A stretch of 64,000 nt of DNA from Azospirillum halopraeferens DSM 3675 (GCF_000429625.1 NZ_AUCF01000001.1:558001-622000); one strand, 5' to 3'; shown: positions 11,040 through 20,425, counted from the first letter of the stretch. The notes: generated by a model not told the origin, from the letters alone. Numbers and translations are program-made.

Positions 11040-11762
11040 TCAGTACATGTGCTGGCCGCCGTTGACCGACAGGGTCGATCCGGTCATGAAGCCGTTGTCG
11101 TCGTCGACGAGATAGAGAACGGCCTTGGCGATCTCCTCCGCCTTGCCGAGACGGCCGACGGGGATGCGGGCGACGATCTTCTCCAGCACGTTGGCCGGCA
11201 CCGCGCGCACCATATCGGTGTCGATGTAGCCGGGGGCGATGGCGTTGACCGTGATGCCCTTGGCCGCGCTCTCCTGCGCCAGCGCCTTGGTGAAGCCGTG
11301 GATGCCCGACTTGGCCGCGGCGTAGTTGACCTGACCGTACTGGCCGGCCTGGCCGTTGACCGAGCCGATGTTGACGATGCGCCCGAAACCGCGCTCGCGC
11401 ATGCCGTCGATGACGTTGCGGCACATGTTGAAGCAGGACGAGAGATTGGTGTGGATCACCTCCTCCCACTGCTTGTAGGTCATGCGGTGCATGACGCCGT
11501 CGCGGGTGATGCCGGCGTTGTTGATCAGCACGTCGATCGGGCCGAGTTCGGCGGTGATCTTCTCGCAGCCGGCCTTGCACGCATCGAAGTCCGACACATC
11601 GAACTTGTACACAGGAATGCCCGTGCGCTCCGAGAACTCGCGGGCCTTTTCGTCGTTGCCGGCATAATTCGCCGCGACCTTGTAGCCGGCGTTCTTCAGC
11701 GCGACGCAGATCGCCTCGCCGATGCCGCGGGTCCCGCCGGTAACCACTGCCACACGTGCCAT
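11040..11762 (-). CDS. phaB: Acetoacetyl-CoA reductase
   Basis: A 240-residue short-chain dehydrogenase that reduces acetoacetyl-CoA to (R)-3-hydroxybutyryl-CoA with NADPH for polyhydroxybutyrate. It has the cofactor loop VTGGTRGIGEAI, the NNAGI motif, the Ser-Tyr-Lys active site (GSVNG...YGQVNYAAAKSG) and the PhaB-type C-terminus GSTLSVNGGQHMY. GGGGGAAAG precedes ATG 11762. It lies 109 bases downstream of phaA on the same strand and is probably co-transcribed. Confidence 0.96.
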   Translation of the reverse strand: MARVAVVTGGTRGIGEAICVALKNAGYKVAANYAGNDEKAREFSERTGIPVYKFDVSDFDACKAGCEKITAELGPIDVLINNAGITRDGVMHRMTYKQWEEVIHTNLSSCFNMCRNVIDGMRERGFGRIVNIGSVNGQAGQYGQVNYAAAKSGIHGFTKALAQESAAKGITVNAIAPGYIDTDMVRAVPANVLEKIVARIPVGRLGKAEEIAKAVLYLVDDDNGFMTGSTLSVNGGQHMY

Positions 11763-11871
11763 GAGCTTTCCCCCACTATGGTCTATTGTTGGATTCGAAT
11801 CGGATCGGACCGCGTGACGCCGGCCGGCGGACCGCCCCCGATCGGAGGCGGCCGCGGCCGGCCGGGCCGCA

Positions 11872-13047
11872 TCAGTCGCGGGCGACGCAGAGGGCGATGC
11901 CCATGCCGCCGCCGATGCACAGAGTGGCGAGCCCCTTCTTGGCGTCGCGCTTCTGCATCTCATGCAGCAGCGTGACGAGGACGCGCGCGCCCGAGGCGCC
12001 GACCGGGTGGCCCAGCGCGATGGCGCCGCCGTTGACGTTCACCTTGCCGGTGTCCCAGCCCAGGTCCTTGTTGACCGCCAGCGCCTGCGCGGCGAAGGCC
12101 TCGTTCGCCTCGATCAGGTCCAGGTCGTCGATGGACCAGCCGGCCTTTTCCAGGGCCCTGCGGCTGGCCGGGATCGGGCCGGTGCCCATGATCGCCGGAT
12201 CGACGCCCGCCGTCGCCCAGGCGACGATGCGGGCCAGGGGGGCGACACCGCGCCGGGCGGCGTTGTCGGCGCTCATCAGCACCAGCGCCGCGGCGCCGTC
12301 GTTGATGCCCGACGCGTTGCCGGCGGTCACCGTGCCGTCCTTGGAGAAGGCCGGGCGCAGCTTGGCCAGCGTCTCCATGGTGGTGCCGTGCTTGGGATAC
12401 TCGTCGGTGTCCACAACCACGTCACCCTTGCGGGTCTTGAGGGTGACCGGGACGATCTCATCCTTGAAGCGGCCGGCCTTCTGCGCCGCCTCGGCCTTCT
12501 GCTGGGAGGAGGCGGCGAATGCATCCTGCTCATCACGGGTGAGCTGCCACTTCTGGGCGACGTTCTCGGCGGTGTTGCCCATGTGATAGCCCTGGAAGGC
12601 GTCCCACAGGCCATCCTTCAGCATGGTGTCCAGCATCTCCGCCGAGCCCATCTTCACCCCGCCGCGCAGGTGCATGACGTGGGGAGCCATGCTCATGCTC
12701 TCCTGGCCGCCGACCACCATGATGTCGGCGTCGCCCTCGCGGATCGCCTGATGACCGAGAGCCACGGCGCGCAGACCCGAACCGCAGAGCTGGTTGATGC
12801 CGAAGGCCGTCGCCTCGGCCGGGATGCCCGCGTTGATGGCAGCCTGGCGGGCCGGGTTCTGGCCCTGACCGGCGGTGAGGATCTGGCCCATGATCACTTC
12901 GTTGACCTCGCCGGCTTCCACCTTGGCGCGGGTCAGCGCCTCGCGGATCGCCACCTCACCGAGAAAGTGCGCGGGAACGGAGCTGAGGCTTCCGTTGAAG
13001 GATCCCACGGGGGTACGGGCGGCACCGGCGATAACGACCTCGGTCAT
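11872..13047 (-). CDS. phaA: Acetyl-CoA C-acetyltransferase (beta-ketothiolase)
   Basis: A 391-residue biosynthetic thiolase that condenses two acetyl-CoA into acetoacetyl-CoA. The acyl-accepting cysteine is in [12 protein letters not shown] (Cys88). The C-terminal active-site elements are [17 protein letters not shown] and [16 protein letters not shown] (catalytic Cys377). Length and motifs match PhaA/PhbA. GAGGAG precedes ATG 13047. It sits between the PHA synthase and phaB on the same strand. The 112-base gap before it holds a small palindrome (13098-13112) but no convincing promoter. Confidence 0.96.
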   Translation of the reverse strand: MTEVVIAGAARTPVGSFNGSLSSVPAHFLGEVAIREALTRAKVEAGEVNEVIMGQILTAGQGQNPARQAAINAGIPAEATAFGINQLCGSGLRAVALGHQAIREGDADIMVVGGQESMSMAPHVMHLRGGVKMGSAEMLDTMLKDGLWDAFQGYHMGNTAENVAQKWQLTRDEQDAFAASSQQKAEAAQKAGRFKDEIVPVTLKTRKGDVVVDTDEYPKHGTTMETLAKLRPAFSKDGTVTAGNASGINDGAAALVLMSADNAARRGVAPLARIVAWATAGVDPAIMGTGPIPASRRALEKAGWSIDDLDLIEANEAFAAQALAVNKDLGWDTGKVNVNGGAIALGHPVGASGARVLVTLLHEMQKRDAKKGLATLCIGGGMGIALCVARD

Positions 13048-13159
13048 GTTGACGCTCCTCGATTCTTGACGGATTTATTATGTCGGCGGAAAGGAGATCG
13101 GACGCCGATCACCTTAGTTGCAAGAACCCCCTCAATGCAAGACAACCGTGGTTAGCCTC

Positions 13160-14735
13160 CTAGCCGGTGAGGTTAATCCATTCGGCTATTGGTCGCCATA
13201 CCCCCTGTTCCGCACCCGAACCAACGACCATCCCGATATGTCCCAGCGGCGGAACGATCATTTGCCCGCCCGGTATTCTGTCGACCAGAGCCTTTGCCGA
13301 TGCCGGCGGAACGATGCGGTCGCGACCGGGCACCAGGGCCAGCGTCGGCACGGCGACCCGCCGGGGGTCTACCGGCAGGCCGCCGACCAGCCAGGTGCCA
13401 AGCGCCGTATCGTTGCGTCCGTACCATCCCGCCAGGGTGTCGCGCGCCACCGCGGCGGCCAGCGGCACGCCGTCGTTCAGCCAGTCCTCCAGCGCCACGA
13501 AGGCGCGGGCCGCGGCACCGTCGGGCGCCATCCGGGCGAACCGGCTGAACTTCTTCAGGACGAGGAAGGGGTCGAGCTGGGCGAACAGGGACTGGATGGC
13601 GTCCACCGGCAGTTCGCCCCACGCCTCCACCAGCGGCCCGAAGGGCTGGAAGAAGGCCGCGGCCCGGCGCGCCGTGGCGGCGTCGTCGGCATGGAAATCC
13701 CAGGGCGTGGCCAGCAGCAGCAGCGACGCCACTTCCCGCGGGCGGCGCAGGGCCAGTGCGGTCGCCAGCAGACCGCCCATGCAATAGCCGGCCACCGCCA
13801 CCCGCCGCCCGGTCAGGTCGACCGCCGCCTCCAGCGCGCGCTCCAGCCGGCCGGCGATGTAATCGGTCAGGGTGAAGCGACGCTCCAGCGGCCCGACCGA
13901 CCCCCAGTCCAGCAGCAGCGGCCGCACCCCTTGCCCCGCCAGCCAGCGCATCAGGCTGCGCTCCTCCGACAGGTCCAGCACATAGGCGCGGTTGACCAGC
14001 GACGGCACGAACAGCACGGGAACCCCGCCGTCGGGACCGTGGTCGAGCAGGCGGCTGGCACCTTCCGTCCACACGGCGGGCGGGTCGGGCAGCGTGCGGC
14101 GGTAGGGGTGATGGCGGTAGCGCTCCAGCCCGGTGAGCATCAGGTCCAGGCGCCGCCGCACCTCCCGGTCAAGAGCGCGGCGCAGCCCGTCGGGGTCGGC
14201 GCCGGCCAGGTCCCGGTGCAGCGCCTGCGCCCGTTCCCGCAGGTCCGGATTCCAGTTTGGCCAGCCGCTCCTCCAGGGCGGCAACCCGGCCGGCGAGGAC
14301 AGCAGCGCGGCCGTCACCGTCGCCAGATGCAACCCCAGCGGCCGCGGCCCCCGGCGCGGCACCCACGGCGGCGGTGCGCTCACGGGGCGGCTCCCGGCCG
14401 GGCGGTTCGGCGGCGGCCGGTTCGGCAGCGGTCGGATCGGCAGCGGTCGGCGGTGCGGTGCTGGTCTGCGGCCATGTGCGGAACGCTGCGGGGTTGGGGG
14501 GCGGGCGCGGGTCCCAGCCGGTTCCCGGTGCCGCGCCGAAGGCGAAGCCGCCGGAACCGAAGGTGAAGGGGGCGAACGACGCCGCACCCTGCCCCATCGC
14601 CGCGAACAGCCGTGCCAGGTTCTCCGCCACCTCGGGATCGGCCGCCATGGCGGCCCACTGGTCCTGCCACAGATCCAGGTAGCGGCGGGCCAGCGCATCC
14701 AGGGATGGCGGGTCGGAGTCGGTCGGGTCATCCAT
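13160..14735 (-). CDS. phaC: PHA synthase-like alpha/beta hydrolase, apparently frameshifted
   Basis: The C-terminal part is a polyhydroxyalkanoate synthase-type alpha/beta hydrolase, closest by eye to class III PhaC. It has VPVLFVPSLVNRAYVLDL, LLLDWG, a lipase-like box GYCMGG with nucleophile Cys, the Asp in PGRDRIVPP and the His in PLGHIGMV. This frame has no convincing start of its own; GTG 14317 would give 385 residues. Upstream, another frame from ATG 14735 encodes a PhaE-like start (ALARRYLDLWQDQWAAMA) and a Pro/Ala-rich linker ending VAALEERLAKLE. Removing one A near 14250-14251 joins both into about 524 residues (AKLDPDLRERAQ). Codon third positions also switch frame there. Two overlapping genes (stop 14169) are the alternative. 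Confidence 0.75.
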
Positions 14736-14916
14736 GACCAACAGTATAGGAGGGGAGGCGCGCCCTTGACCAGAGTGCGCTTGAAACTCCGCGCCGCGAC
14801 GTCATGACGCCGCGTCGCGGACGATTGACCGCCAAAAGCTTGCCTGTAGCCCGCGTATGGCGTAGGTCTAATCAAGCGCGATTGCCGCCGGACATTCCGT
14901 ATCGAAAGACCCCACG

Positions 14917-15528
14917 ATGGCCGACAAGGAAGATCAGAAGTCCGCTCCGATCACGATCAAGAAGTACGCCAACCGACGCCTCTACAACACCGCTACCAGC
15001 AGCTACGTGACGCTGGACCATCTGTGCCAGATGGTGAAGGATGGCCTCGACTTCGTCGTGTACGACGCCAAAACCGGAGAGGACATCACCCGCTCCGTGC
15101 TCACCCAGATCATCGTGGAAGAAGAAAGCAAGGGACAGAACCTGCTCCCCATCAGCTTTCTGCGCCAGTTGATCGGGTTCTACGGCGACAACATGCAGTG
15201 GATGGTGCCGCGGTACCTGGAGTATAGCATGCAGTCGTTTGCCCGGAACCAGGAGCAGATGCGCGACTATTTCCAGAACACGCTGGGCGGCATGTTCCCG
15301 TTCGGCCGGTTCGAGGAAGTGGGCAAGCAGAACCTGGCCATGTTCGAGCGGGCGATGCGCATGTTCACGCCCTTCGGCCCCCAGGAAGGCGCCGGTGAGG
15401 CGCAGCCGCCCGCGGCCAGGGGCAAGCCCGAGAGCGAGGAATCGCTGGAGGACCTGCAGAAGCGCATCGACGAGTTGCAGAAGCAGATCTCGTCCATCTC
15501 CAAGCCGGGGCGCACACCGCCCCGGTGA
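14917..15528 (+). CDS. phaR: Polyhydroxyalkanoate synthesis repressor
   Basis: A 203-residue PhaR protein. The N-terminal DNA/PHA-binding domain is clear (ITIKKYANRRLYNTATSSYVTL), followed by the PHB-accumulation regulatory domain (DITRSVLTQIIVEEES, LLPISFLRQLIGFYG). The C-terminus is a helical coiled coil (LEDLQKRIDELQKQI). PhaR binds PHB and represses phasin and PHA genes until polymer appears. It is divergent from the PHA synthase gene. The 181-base gap contains an 8-bp inverted repeat (14794-14801 with 14813-14820) that could be an operator. Confidence 0.96.
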   Translation: MADKEDQKSAPITIKKYANRRLYNTATSSYVTLDHLCQMVKDGLDFVVYDAKTGEDITRSVLTQIIVEEESKGQNLLPISFLRQLIGFYGDNMQWMVPRYLEYSMQSFARNQEQMRDYFQNTLGGMFPFGRFEEVGKQNLAMFERAMRMFTPFGPQEGAGEAQPPAARGKPESEESLEDLQKRIDELQKQISSISKPGRTPPR

Positions 15529-15574
15529 GTCGACGGGAGCGGGGCACACGCCGGCCCGGCACCGTAAGGCCGCG

Positions 15575-15588
15575 TTGACGCACGTCAA
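15575..15588. promoter_or_regulatory. FNR/FixK-type box upstream of hupF
   Basis: TTGACGCACGTCAA is a perfect inverted repeat of the FNR/FnrL/FixK form TTGA(C/T)-N4-(G/A)TCAA. Its last base lies 58 bases before the hupF start codon. Low-oxygen activation of hydrogenase accessory genes by this regulator family is known in related bacteria, so the position is meaningful. I did not identify the matching -10 element. Confidence 0.6.
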
Positions 15589-15646
15589 TGCGGCGGTGCC
15601 GTGTTGCGGTCGACGCTGCGGCGTTGCAACCGACGATGCGGCTTCC

Positions 15647-15925
15647 ATGTGCCTCGGCATCCCCATGCAGGTGATCGAAACGGACGGACTCGTCGCGCGG
15701 TGCGCCGGGCGCGGGGCGGAGCGCACGGTGTCCCTGATGCTGGCGGGACCGGTGCCGCCGGGCGGGTGGGTGCTGGTGCACCGCAACGACGCGGTCCGCA
15801 TCCTGGACGACGAGGAACTCGGTCCCCTCAACGACGCCCTCGACGCCCTGGTCCTGTCCATGCGCGGCGAGAACACCGATCATCTGTTCGCGGACATCAT
15901 CGCCGCACGGGAGGCCGAAGGGTGA
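15647..15925 (+). CDS. hupF: HypC/HupF-family hydrogenase maturation chaperone
   Basis: A 92-residue HypC/HupF protein. It starts MCLGIPMQVIE with the essential N-terminal cysteine and has the OB-like fold pattern TVSLMLAGPVPPGGWVLVHRNDAVRILD. These chaperones bind the [NiFe]-hydrogenase large-subunit precursor. It is longer at the C-terminus than the second HypC-family gene at 19113, as expected for HupF. It is the first gene of the accessory operon, with its stop overlapping the GTG of the next gene. Confidence 0.9.
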   Translation: MCLGIPMQVIETDGLVARCAGRGAERTVSLMLAGPVPPGGWVLVHRNDAVRILDDEELGPLNDALDALVLSMRGENTDHLFADIIAAREAEG

Positions 15926-16617
15926 TCACCGCCGGATTCGACCCTGCCCGCAGCCTGGACTGCGGCGACTGCGGGCACCTCTACGACCCCGCCGCCGGCG
16001 ATCCCGCGCGCGGCGTGCCGCCGGGCACGGCCTTTGCCCGACTGCCCGCCGGCTGGCGCTGCCCCGGCTGCGGCGCCGCTCCCCATCGCTTCGCCGGCCC
16101 CGCCGTCAGTGCCGATCCCGCGCGCGAGCGCGTCGTCGCCCTCATCGAGGCGTACCGGCACGTGGCCGCGACGGACATGAAGGGGTTGCCCGTGTGCAAC
16201 TCCGCCCTGTCGGTCGAGGCGGTGGAGTTCCACCCCTACGGCGACGCCATGCTGGGCGCGCTGATCACACCCTGGACGCTGAACGTCGTCCTGCTTCCCA
16301 ACGACCCCGCACGCTACGAGTCCCTGAACGACGGCGACAAGGTGTCGGAGGTGATGCCGTCCGCCACCTATGGGTTCACCATCGCCCGTCTGGGGGCGCT
16401 GGGCGCCATCGCCGCGATTCCCGCGGTGTCCGACATGACCGTGCTGCGCGACCGCAACGACGCCGTCGCCGCCGCCGTCGCCGCATTGAAGACGGTGCTG
16501 ACGCCGCGTCCGCCGGAACCGCCGGCCGCACCGGAGCCGGAACCGGCGTCGGCGCCCGCTGCGGAAAGGTCGGGCGGCGTGTCCCGGCGTTCCCTGTTCC
16601 GCGGCAGGCGGGCATGA
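15922..16617 (+). CDS. hupJ: Rubredoxin-HupJ (HybE-type) hydrogenase assembly fusion
   Basis: A 231-residue fusion. Residues 1-60 form a rubredoxin (HupI) with the iron ligands in CGDCGHLYDP and CPGCGAAPHRF. Residues 65 to about 190 are a HupJ/HybE-type [NiFe]-hydrogenase assembly chaperone (GLPVCNSALSVEAVEFH, WTLNVVLLP). The C-terminus is Pro-rich and then basic. In rhizobial clusters hupI and hupJ are separate genes; here they share one frame. The GTG start is embedded in the hupF stop (GTGA), and the stop overlaps the ATG of hupK, indicating coupled translation. Confidence 0.85.
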   Translation: MITAGFDPARSLDCGDCGHLYDPAAGDPARGVPPGTAFARLPAGWRCPGCGAAPHRFAGPAVSADPARERVVALIEAYRHVAATDMKGLPVCNSALSVEAVEFHPYGDAMLGALITPWTLNVVLLPNDPARYESLNDGDKVSEVMPSATYGFTIARLGALGAIAAIPAVSDMTVLRDRNDAVAAAVAALKTVLTPRPPEPPAAPEPEPASAPAAERSGGVSRRSLFRGRRA

Positions 16618-17777
16618 CCGCGACCGCCGGCATCGAGGGGGCGGTCGCCATCCGCCTGCTCGTCAGCGCCGGCAGGGTGCGGGAGGCCCGCGTCACCATC
16701 CGGCGGCCCGCCGCGGCGCGGGCCCTCGCCGGCCGCCCGCTGGACGAGGCGATGCGCCTCGTCCCGCTGCTGTTCAGCGTGTGCGGCACCGCCCAGGGTG
16801 TTGCCGCCGCCACCGCCGTCGAGCAGGCGCTGGCCTTCGACCCCGCCCCGGCGCACGCCGCCGCCCGCGCCCTGATGGTGGAGGCCGAGACGGCAGCCAG
16901 CCATGCCTGGCAGGCGCTGGTGGACTGGCCCCGCCTGCTGGGCGAGCCCCCCGCCGCCGATCGCCTGGCGCCGCTGCGCGCCGCGGCAGCCGCGGTGGCG
17001 CCGGCCCTGTACCCGGACGGCAACGGCCTGCGCCCCGGCGGCGGCGATCTCCGACCCGATCCGGCGGCGCTGCGCCGTGCGGCGGACGTGCTGGCCGCGG
17101 GCATCGCGGCGGACGTGCTGGGCGGCGATCCCCTGCCCGGCGACGCCGACGCGCTGGCCGCCCGGGCCGCTGCCGGCCGCACCCCTGCCGCCCGCCTGCT
17201 GCACCGCGTCCTTCAGCCGGACCTGGCCGGCTTCGGCGCCTGCGCCGTGGCGGCGCTGCCGGAGGTCCCCGCGTCCTGGTTCGCCGAGCGCCTGGCGGCG
17301 GACGACGGATTCGCCGCCCGCCCCCACCACGATGGCGCGCCGGCGCTGACCGGGCCGCTCGCCCGCCGGTGGCATCACCCGCTGGTGGCGGATCTGCGGG
17401 CCCGCCACGGCACCGGCGCCGCCGTCCATCTGGCGGCCCGTTTGGTCGAGCTGGCCGAGGCGCCGGAGCGCCTGCGGGCTGCCGCCACGGCACTCGTCCC
17501 CGCACGGCGCGGCGCGCCGGCCACCCGGTCGGGAATCGGAGCCGCGGTGGTGGAAACGGCGCGCGGCCGTCTGGCCCAGCGCATCGTGGTGGAGGACGGG
17601 CAGGTCGCCGATCTGCGCAGCGTCGCGCCCACGGAATGGAACTTCGCCCCCGACGGCCCGCTGGCCCGGGGCCTGACGGGTGCTGCCGCCGACGCCGGCC
17701 TGGAGCGGCGGGCCGCCGTGCTGGTGGCGGCGCTTGACCCCTGCGTGGCGTCGGCCATCACCGTGGCTGAGGCGTGA
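16614..17777 (+). CDS. hupK: Hydrogenase expression/assembly protein HupK
   Basis: A 387-residue, Ala-rich protein resembling a degenerate hydrogenase large subunit. One cysteine remains at each place where the large subunit has its metal-binding CxxC pairs: SVCGTAQG near residue 57 and LDPCVASA at Cys377. HupK is thought to act as a scaffold or chaperone during large-subunit maturation. Gene position between hupJ and hypA matches rhizobial clusters and is the main reason for the name. ATG overlaps the previous stop. Confidence 0.8.
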   Translation: MTATAGIEGAVAIRLLVSAGRVREARVTIRRPAAARALAGRPLDEAMRLVPLLFSVCGTAQGVAAATAVEQALAFDPAPAHAAARALMVEAETAASHAWQALVDWPRLLGEPPAADRLAPLRAAAAAVAPALYPDGNGLRPGGGDLRPDPAALRRAADVLAAGIAADVLGGDPLPGDADALAARAAAGRTPAARLLHRVLQPDLAGFGACAVAALPEVPASWFAERLAADDGFAARPHHDGAPALTGPLARRWHHPLVADLRARHGTGAAVHLAARLVELAEAPERLRAAATALVPARRGAPATRSGIGAAVVETARGRLAQRIVVEDGQVADLRSVAPTEWNFAPDGPLARGLTGAAADAGLERRAAVLVAALDPCVASAITVAEA

Positions 17778-17780
17778 GCC

Positions 17781-18122
17781 ATGCACGAGATGGCGTTGAC
17801 CCGGAGCATCGTCGACGTGATCCGCGATCAGGCCGGGGCGCAGGGGTTCACCGCCGTGCGCGCGGTCCGGTTGGAGATCGGCGCCTTGTCCCATGTGGAG
17901 CCGGCGGCCATCCTGTTCTGCTTCGACGCGATCAGCCGCGGTACGATCGCCGAAGGCGCGCGGTTGGAGGTGGAGCGGCCACCGGGTCGGGCGTTCTGCA
18001 TGCCCTGCGGCGCACCGGTGCCGCTGGCGCAACGGTACGATCCCTGCCCCCTATGCGGCGGGCATCAAATGGTCCTCGTCGGCGGCGAGGAACTGCGCGT
18101 GATGGAACTGGAGGTGGAGTGA
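17781..18122 (+). CDS. hypA: Hydrogenase nickel incorporation protein HypA
   Basis: A 113-residue nickel metallochaperone. The N-terminal [12 protein letters not shown] contains the nickel-binding His2. The C-terminal zinc site has CxxC pairs in FCMPCGAP and DPCPLCGG. It works with HypB to insert nickel into the hydrogenase large subunit. It starts four bases after hupK, and its stop overlaps the hypB ATG by one base. Confidence 0.96.
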   Translation: MHEMALTRSIVDVIRDQAGAQGFTAVRAVRLEIGALSHVEPAAILFCFDAISRGTIAEGARLEVERPPGRAFCMPCGAPVPLAQRYDPCPLCGGHQMVLVGGEELRVMELEVE

Positions 18123-19099
18123 TGTGCACGGTCTGCGGCTGCGGCCAGGACGCTGCGGTGGGCGAAGGCCACGCCCACGCGCATGAACACGACCATGAGC
18201 ATGAACACGAGCACGTCGGACCCGACGGCACGGTGGTCCGCCACAGCCACGGTCATGCCCACACCCATTCCCACACCCATTCCCACGATCAGGGACATGG
18301 GCATGACCACGGCCATGGGCATGACCACGGCCACGGGCATAAGCATGGCCATGGACACGACCATGACCATGGCCACGGCGATCTGCATATGGGAACCGGG
18401 CCGGCCGGCGTCAGCGTGGCCGGGATGAGCCAGGGCCGCCTGGTGCGGATCGAGCAGGACATCCTCGCCAAGAACGACGCCTTCGCGGCGGTCAACCGTC
18501 AGCTCTTCGCCGCCCGCGGCGTCTTCGTGCTGAACCTGATGTCCAGCCCCGGTTCGGGCAAAACCACCCTGCTGACCCGCACGCTGACCGATCTGAAGGG
18601 CCGCTTCCCCATGGCGGTCATCGAAGGCGACCAGCAAACCAGCTTTGATGCCGACCGCATCCGCGCCACCGGCACGCCGGCCATCCAGATCAACACCGGC
18701 AAGGGCTGCCACCTCGACGCCCAGATGGTGACGCAGGCGGTGGGACGGCTGGGCATCGCCGACGCCGGCGTGCTGTTCGTCGAGAACGTCGGCAATCTCG
18801 TCTGCCCCGCCGGATTCGATCTGGGCGAGACCCGGCGGGTGGTCGTCCTGTCGGTGACCGAGGGGGAGGACAAGCCCCTGAAATACCCGCAGATGTTCGC
18901 CACCGCCGACCTGCTGCTGGTCAACAAGGTGGATCTTCTGCCCCATCTTGCCTTCGACATGGCCCGCATGGTGGAGTACGCGCGGCGCCTGAAGCCGGGG
19001 CTGGAGGTGATGGAGGTGTCCGCCACCACCGGCGAGGGGATGCAGCGCTGGTACGCCTGGATCGAGTCCGGCCTCGCCGCCGCCGGCGCCGCCCGTTGA
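18122..19099 (+). CDS. hypB: Hydrogenase nickel incorporation GTPase HypB
   Basis: A 325-residue GTPase. It opens with the high-affinity nickel motif MCTVCGCG, then a His-rich nickel-storage region (about residues 17-92) of HGHDHGHG-type repeats. The SIMIBI GTPase domain has the P-loop [27 protein letters not shown], the metal-bridging [10 protein letters not shown] and base-recognition VNKVDLL. It hydrolyses GTP to load nickel together with HypA. The His-rich tract suggests nickel buffering as well as delivery. Confidence 0.97.
   Translation: MCTVCGCGQDAAVGEGHAHAHEHDHEHEHEHVGPDGTVVRHSHGHAHTHSHTHSHDQGHGHDHGHGHDHGHGHKHGHGHDHDHGHGDLHMGTGPAGVSVAGMSQGRLVRIEQDILAKNDAFAAVNRQLFAARGVFVLNLMSSPGSGKTTLLTRTLTDLKGRFPMAVIEGDQQTSFDADRIRATGTPAIQINTGKGCHLDAQMVTQAVGRLGIADAGVLFVENVGNLVCPAGFDLGETRRVVVLSVTEGEDKPLKYPQMFATADLLLVNKVDLLPHLAFDMARMVEYARRLKPGLEVMEVSATTGEGMQRWYAWIESGLAAAGAAR
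18167..18390 (+). repeat. Degenerate tandem repeats encoding the HypB histidine tract
   Basis: Short imperfect units such as GGCCATGGGCATGACCAC recur in frame inside hypB and encode alternating His-Gly and His-Asp pairs. They are coding repeats of a metal-binding tract and could vary in length between strains by slippage. Confidence 0.8.
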
Positions 19100-19112
19100 G
19101 AGGAGCACCGCC

Positions 19113-19337
19113 ATGTGCCTCGCCGTCCCCGCCCGCGTCGTCGAACTGACTCCGGATGACCGCGCCGTCGTCTCACTGGGCGGTGTGCGCACCACCGTGT
19201 CGCTGGCGCTGGTCGAAGGCGTGGCCGTCGACGACTACGTCATCGTCCACGTCGGCTACGCCCTCACCCGCCTCGACCGCGAGGAGGCCGAACGCACCCT
19301 CGCCCTGCTCGCCGAGGTGGGAGCAACGGCGGCGTGA
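19113..19337 (+). CDS. hypC: Hydrogenase maturation chaperone HypC
   Basis: A 74-residue HypC protein beginning MCLAVPARVVEL, with the conserved Cys2 needed to hold the Fe(CN)2CO unit with HypD. GGVRTTVSLALVEGVAVDDYVIVHVGYAL follows the family pattern. GAGAGGAG precedes the ATG. It overlaps the hypE start by four bases. The usual next gene, hypD, is absent. Confidence 0.95.
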   Translation: MCLAVPARVVELTPDDRAVVSLGGVRTTVSLALVEGVAVDDYVIVHVGYALTRLDREEAERTLALLAEVGATAA

Positions 19338-20425
19338 CCCGTCCCCGACCCCACGGAACCGCATCGGACACCGCCGCCATGGACTCCGGCCGCCTCTTCC
19401 CCCGCAAGCTCGACCGCGCCCGCGGATCGGTGGACATGAGCCACGGGTCGGGCGGCAAAGCCATGGCGCAGCTCGTGCGCGAGATGTTCGCCGCGGCCTT
19501 CGCCAACCCCTTCCTCGACCAGGGGAACGACCAGGCGGCCTTCGACCCGCCGGCCGGCCGGATGGTGGTGACGACCGACGGCTTCGTCGTCTCGCCTCTG
19601 TTCTTTCCCGGTGGCGACATCGGGTCGCTGGCCGTCCATGGCACGGTCAACGACGTGGCCATGGCCGGCGCGCGGCCGCTGTACCTGACCGCCGGCTTCA
19701 TCCTGGAGGAGGGGTTTCCGCTGGCCGACCTCGGGCGCATCGTCGACGCCATGGCGGCGGCGGCGCGCGCCGCCGGCGTGCCCATCGTCACCGGCGACAC
19801 CAAGGTGGTGGAGCGCGGCAAGGGCGACGGCGTGTTCATCACCACCACGGGTCTGGGCGTGGTGCCGGACGGCGTGGCGCCGTCGGGCGACCGGGCGCGG
19901 CCGGGCGACGTCGTCCTGGTCAACGGCACCATGGGCGACCACGGCGTGGCCATCATGTCCACGCGCGAGAACCTGGCCTTCGACACCGCCATCGTCTCCG
20001 ACAGCGCCGCCCTGCACACGCTGGTGGCCGGCATGGTGGCGGCGGTGCCCGACGTCCACGTCCTGCGCGACCCGACGCGCGGCGGCCTGGCGACGACGCT
20101 GAATGAGATCGCCCACCAGTCCGGAGTCGGCATGCTGATCCGCGAGGCCGACATCCCCGTCCGCAACGAGGTGGCGGCGGCGTGCGAGCTGCTGGGGCTC
20201 GATCCGCTCTACGTCGCCAACGAAGGCAAGCTGATCGCCGTGTGCGCGCCGGAAGAGGCCGACCGCCTGCTGGCCGCCATGCGCGCCCACCCGCTGGGGC
20301 GCGACGCCGCGGTCATCGGCACCGTGCACGAGGATCCCCACCACTTCATCCAGATGGAGACCCGTTTCGGCGGACGGCGGATCGTCGATTGGCTGTCGGG
20401 GGAACAGCTCCCCCGCATTTGCTGA
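19334..20425 (+). CDS. hypE: Hydrogenase maturation protein HypE (carbamoyl dehydratase)
   Basis: A 363-residue PurM-like ATPase that converts the carbamoyl group delivered by HypF into the cyanide ligand of the NiFe site. The family signatures are MSHGSGGKAM, TTDGFVVSPLFFPGGDIG, VHGTVNDVAMAGARP, VTGDTKVV and DPTRGGLATTLNEIA. The last residues PRIC supply the carbamoylated C-terminal cysteine. It begins with a GTG overlapping hypC and ends the accessory operon. HypF and HypD, needed for the same chemistry, are not encoded in the window. Confidence 0.96.
   Translation: MTRPRPHGTASDTAAMDSGRLFPRKLDRARGSVDMSHGSGGKAMAQLVREMFAAAFANPFLDQGNDQAAFDPPAGRMVVTTDGFVVSPLFFPGGDIGSLAVHGTVNDVAMAGARPLYLTAGFILEEGFPLADLGRIVDAMAAAARAAGVPIVTGDTKVVERGKGDGVFITTTGLGVVPDGVAPSGDRARPGDVVLVNGTMGDHGVAIMSTRENLAFDTAIVSDSAALHTLVAGMVAAVPDVHVLRDPTRGGLATTLNEIAHQSGVGMLIREADIPVRNEVAAACELLGLDPLYVANEGKLIAVCAPEEADRLLAAMRAHPLGRDAAVIGTVHEDPHHFIQMETRFGGRRIVDWLSGEQLPRIC

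Noticed and set aside
11763-11871. GGATTCGAATCGG resembling a tRNA T-loop in the phaA-phaB gap
   Set aside because: No acceptor, D or anticodon stem can be built around it. It is a short palindrome only.
18167-18390. Regular short repeats that could suggest a CRISPR-like array
   Set aside because: They are in frame within hypB, have no spacers, and encode its His-rich metal tract.
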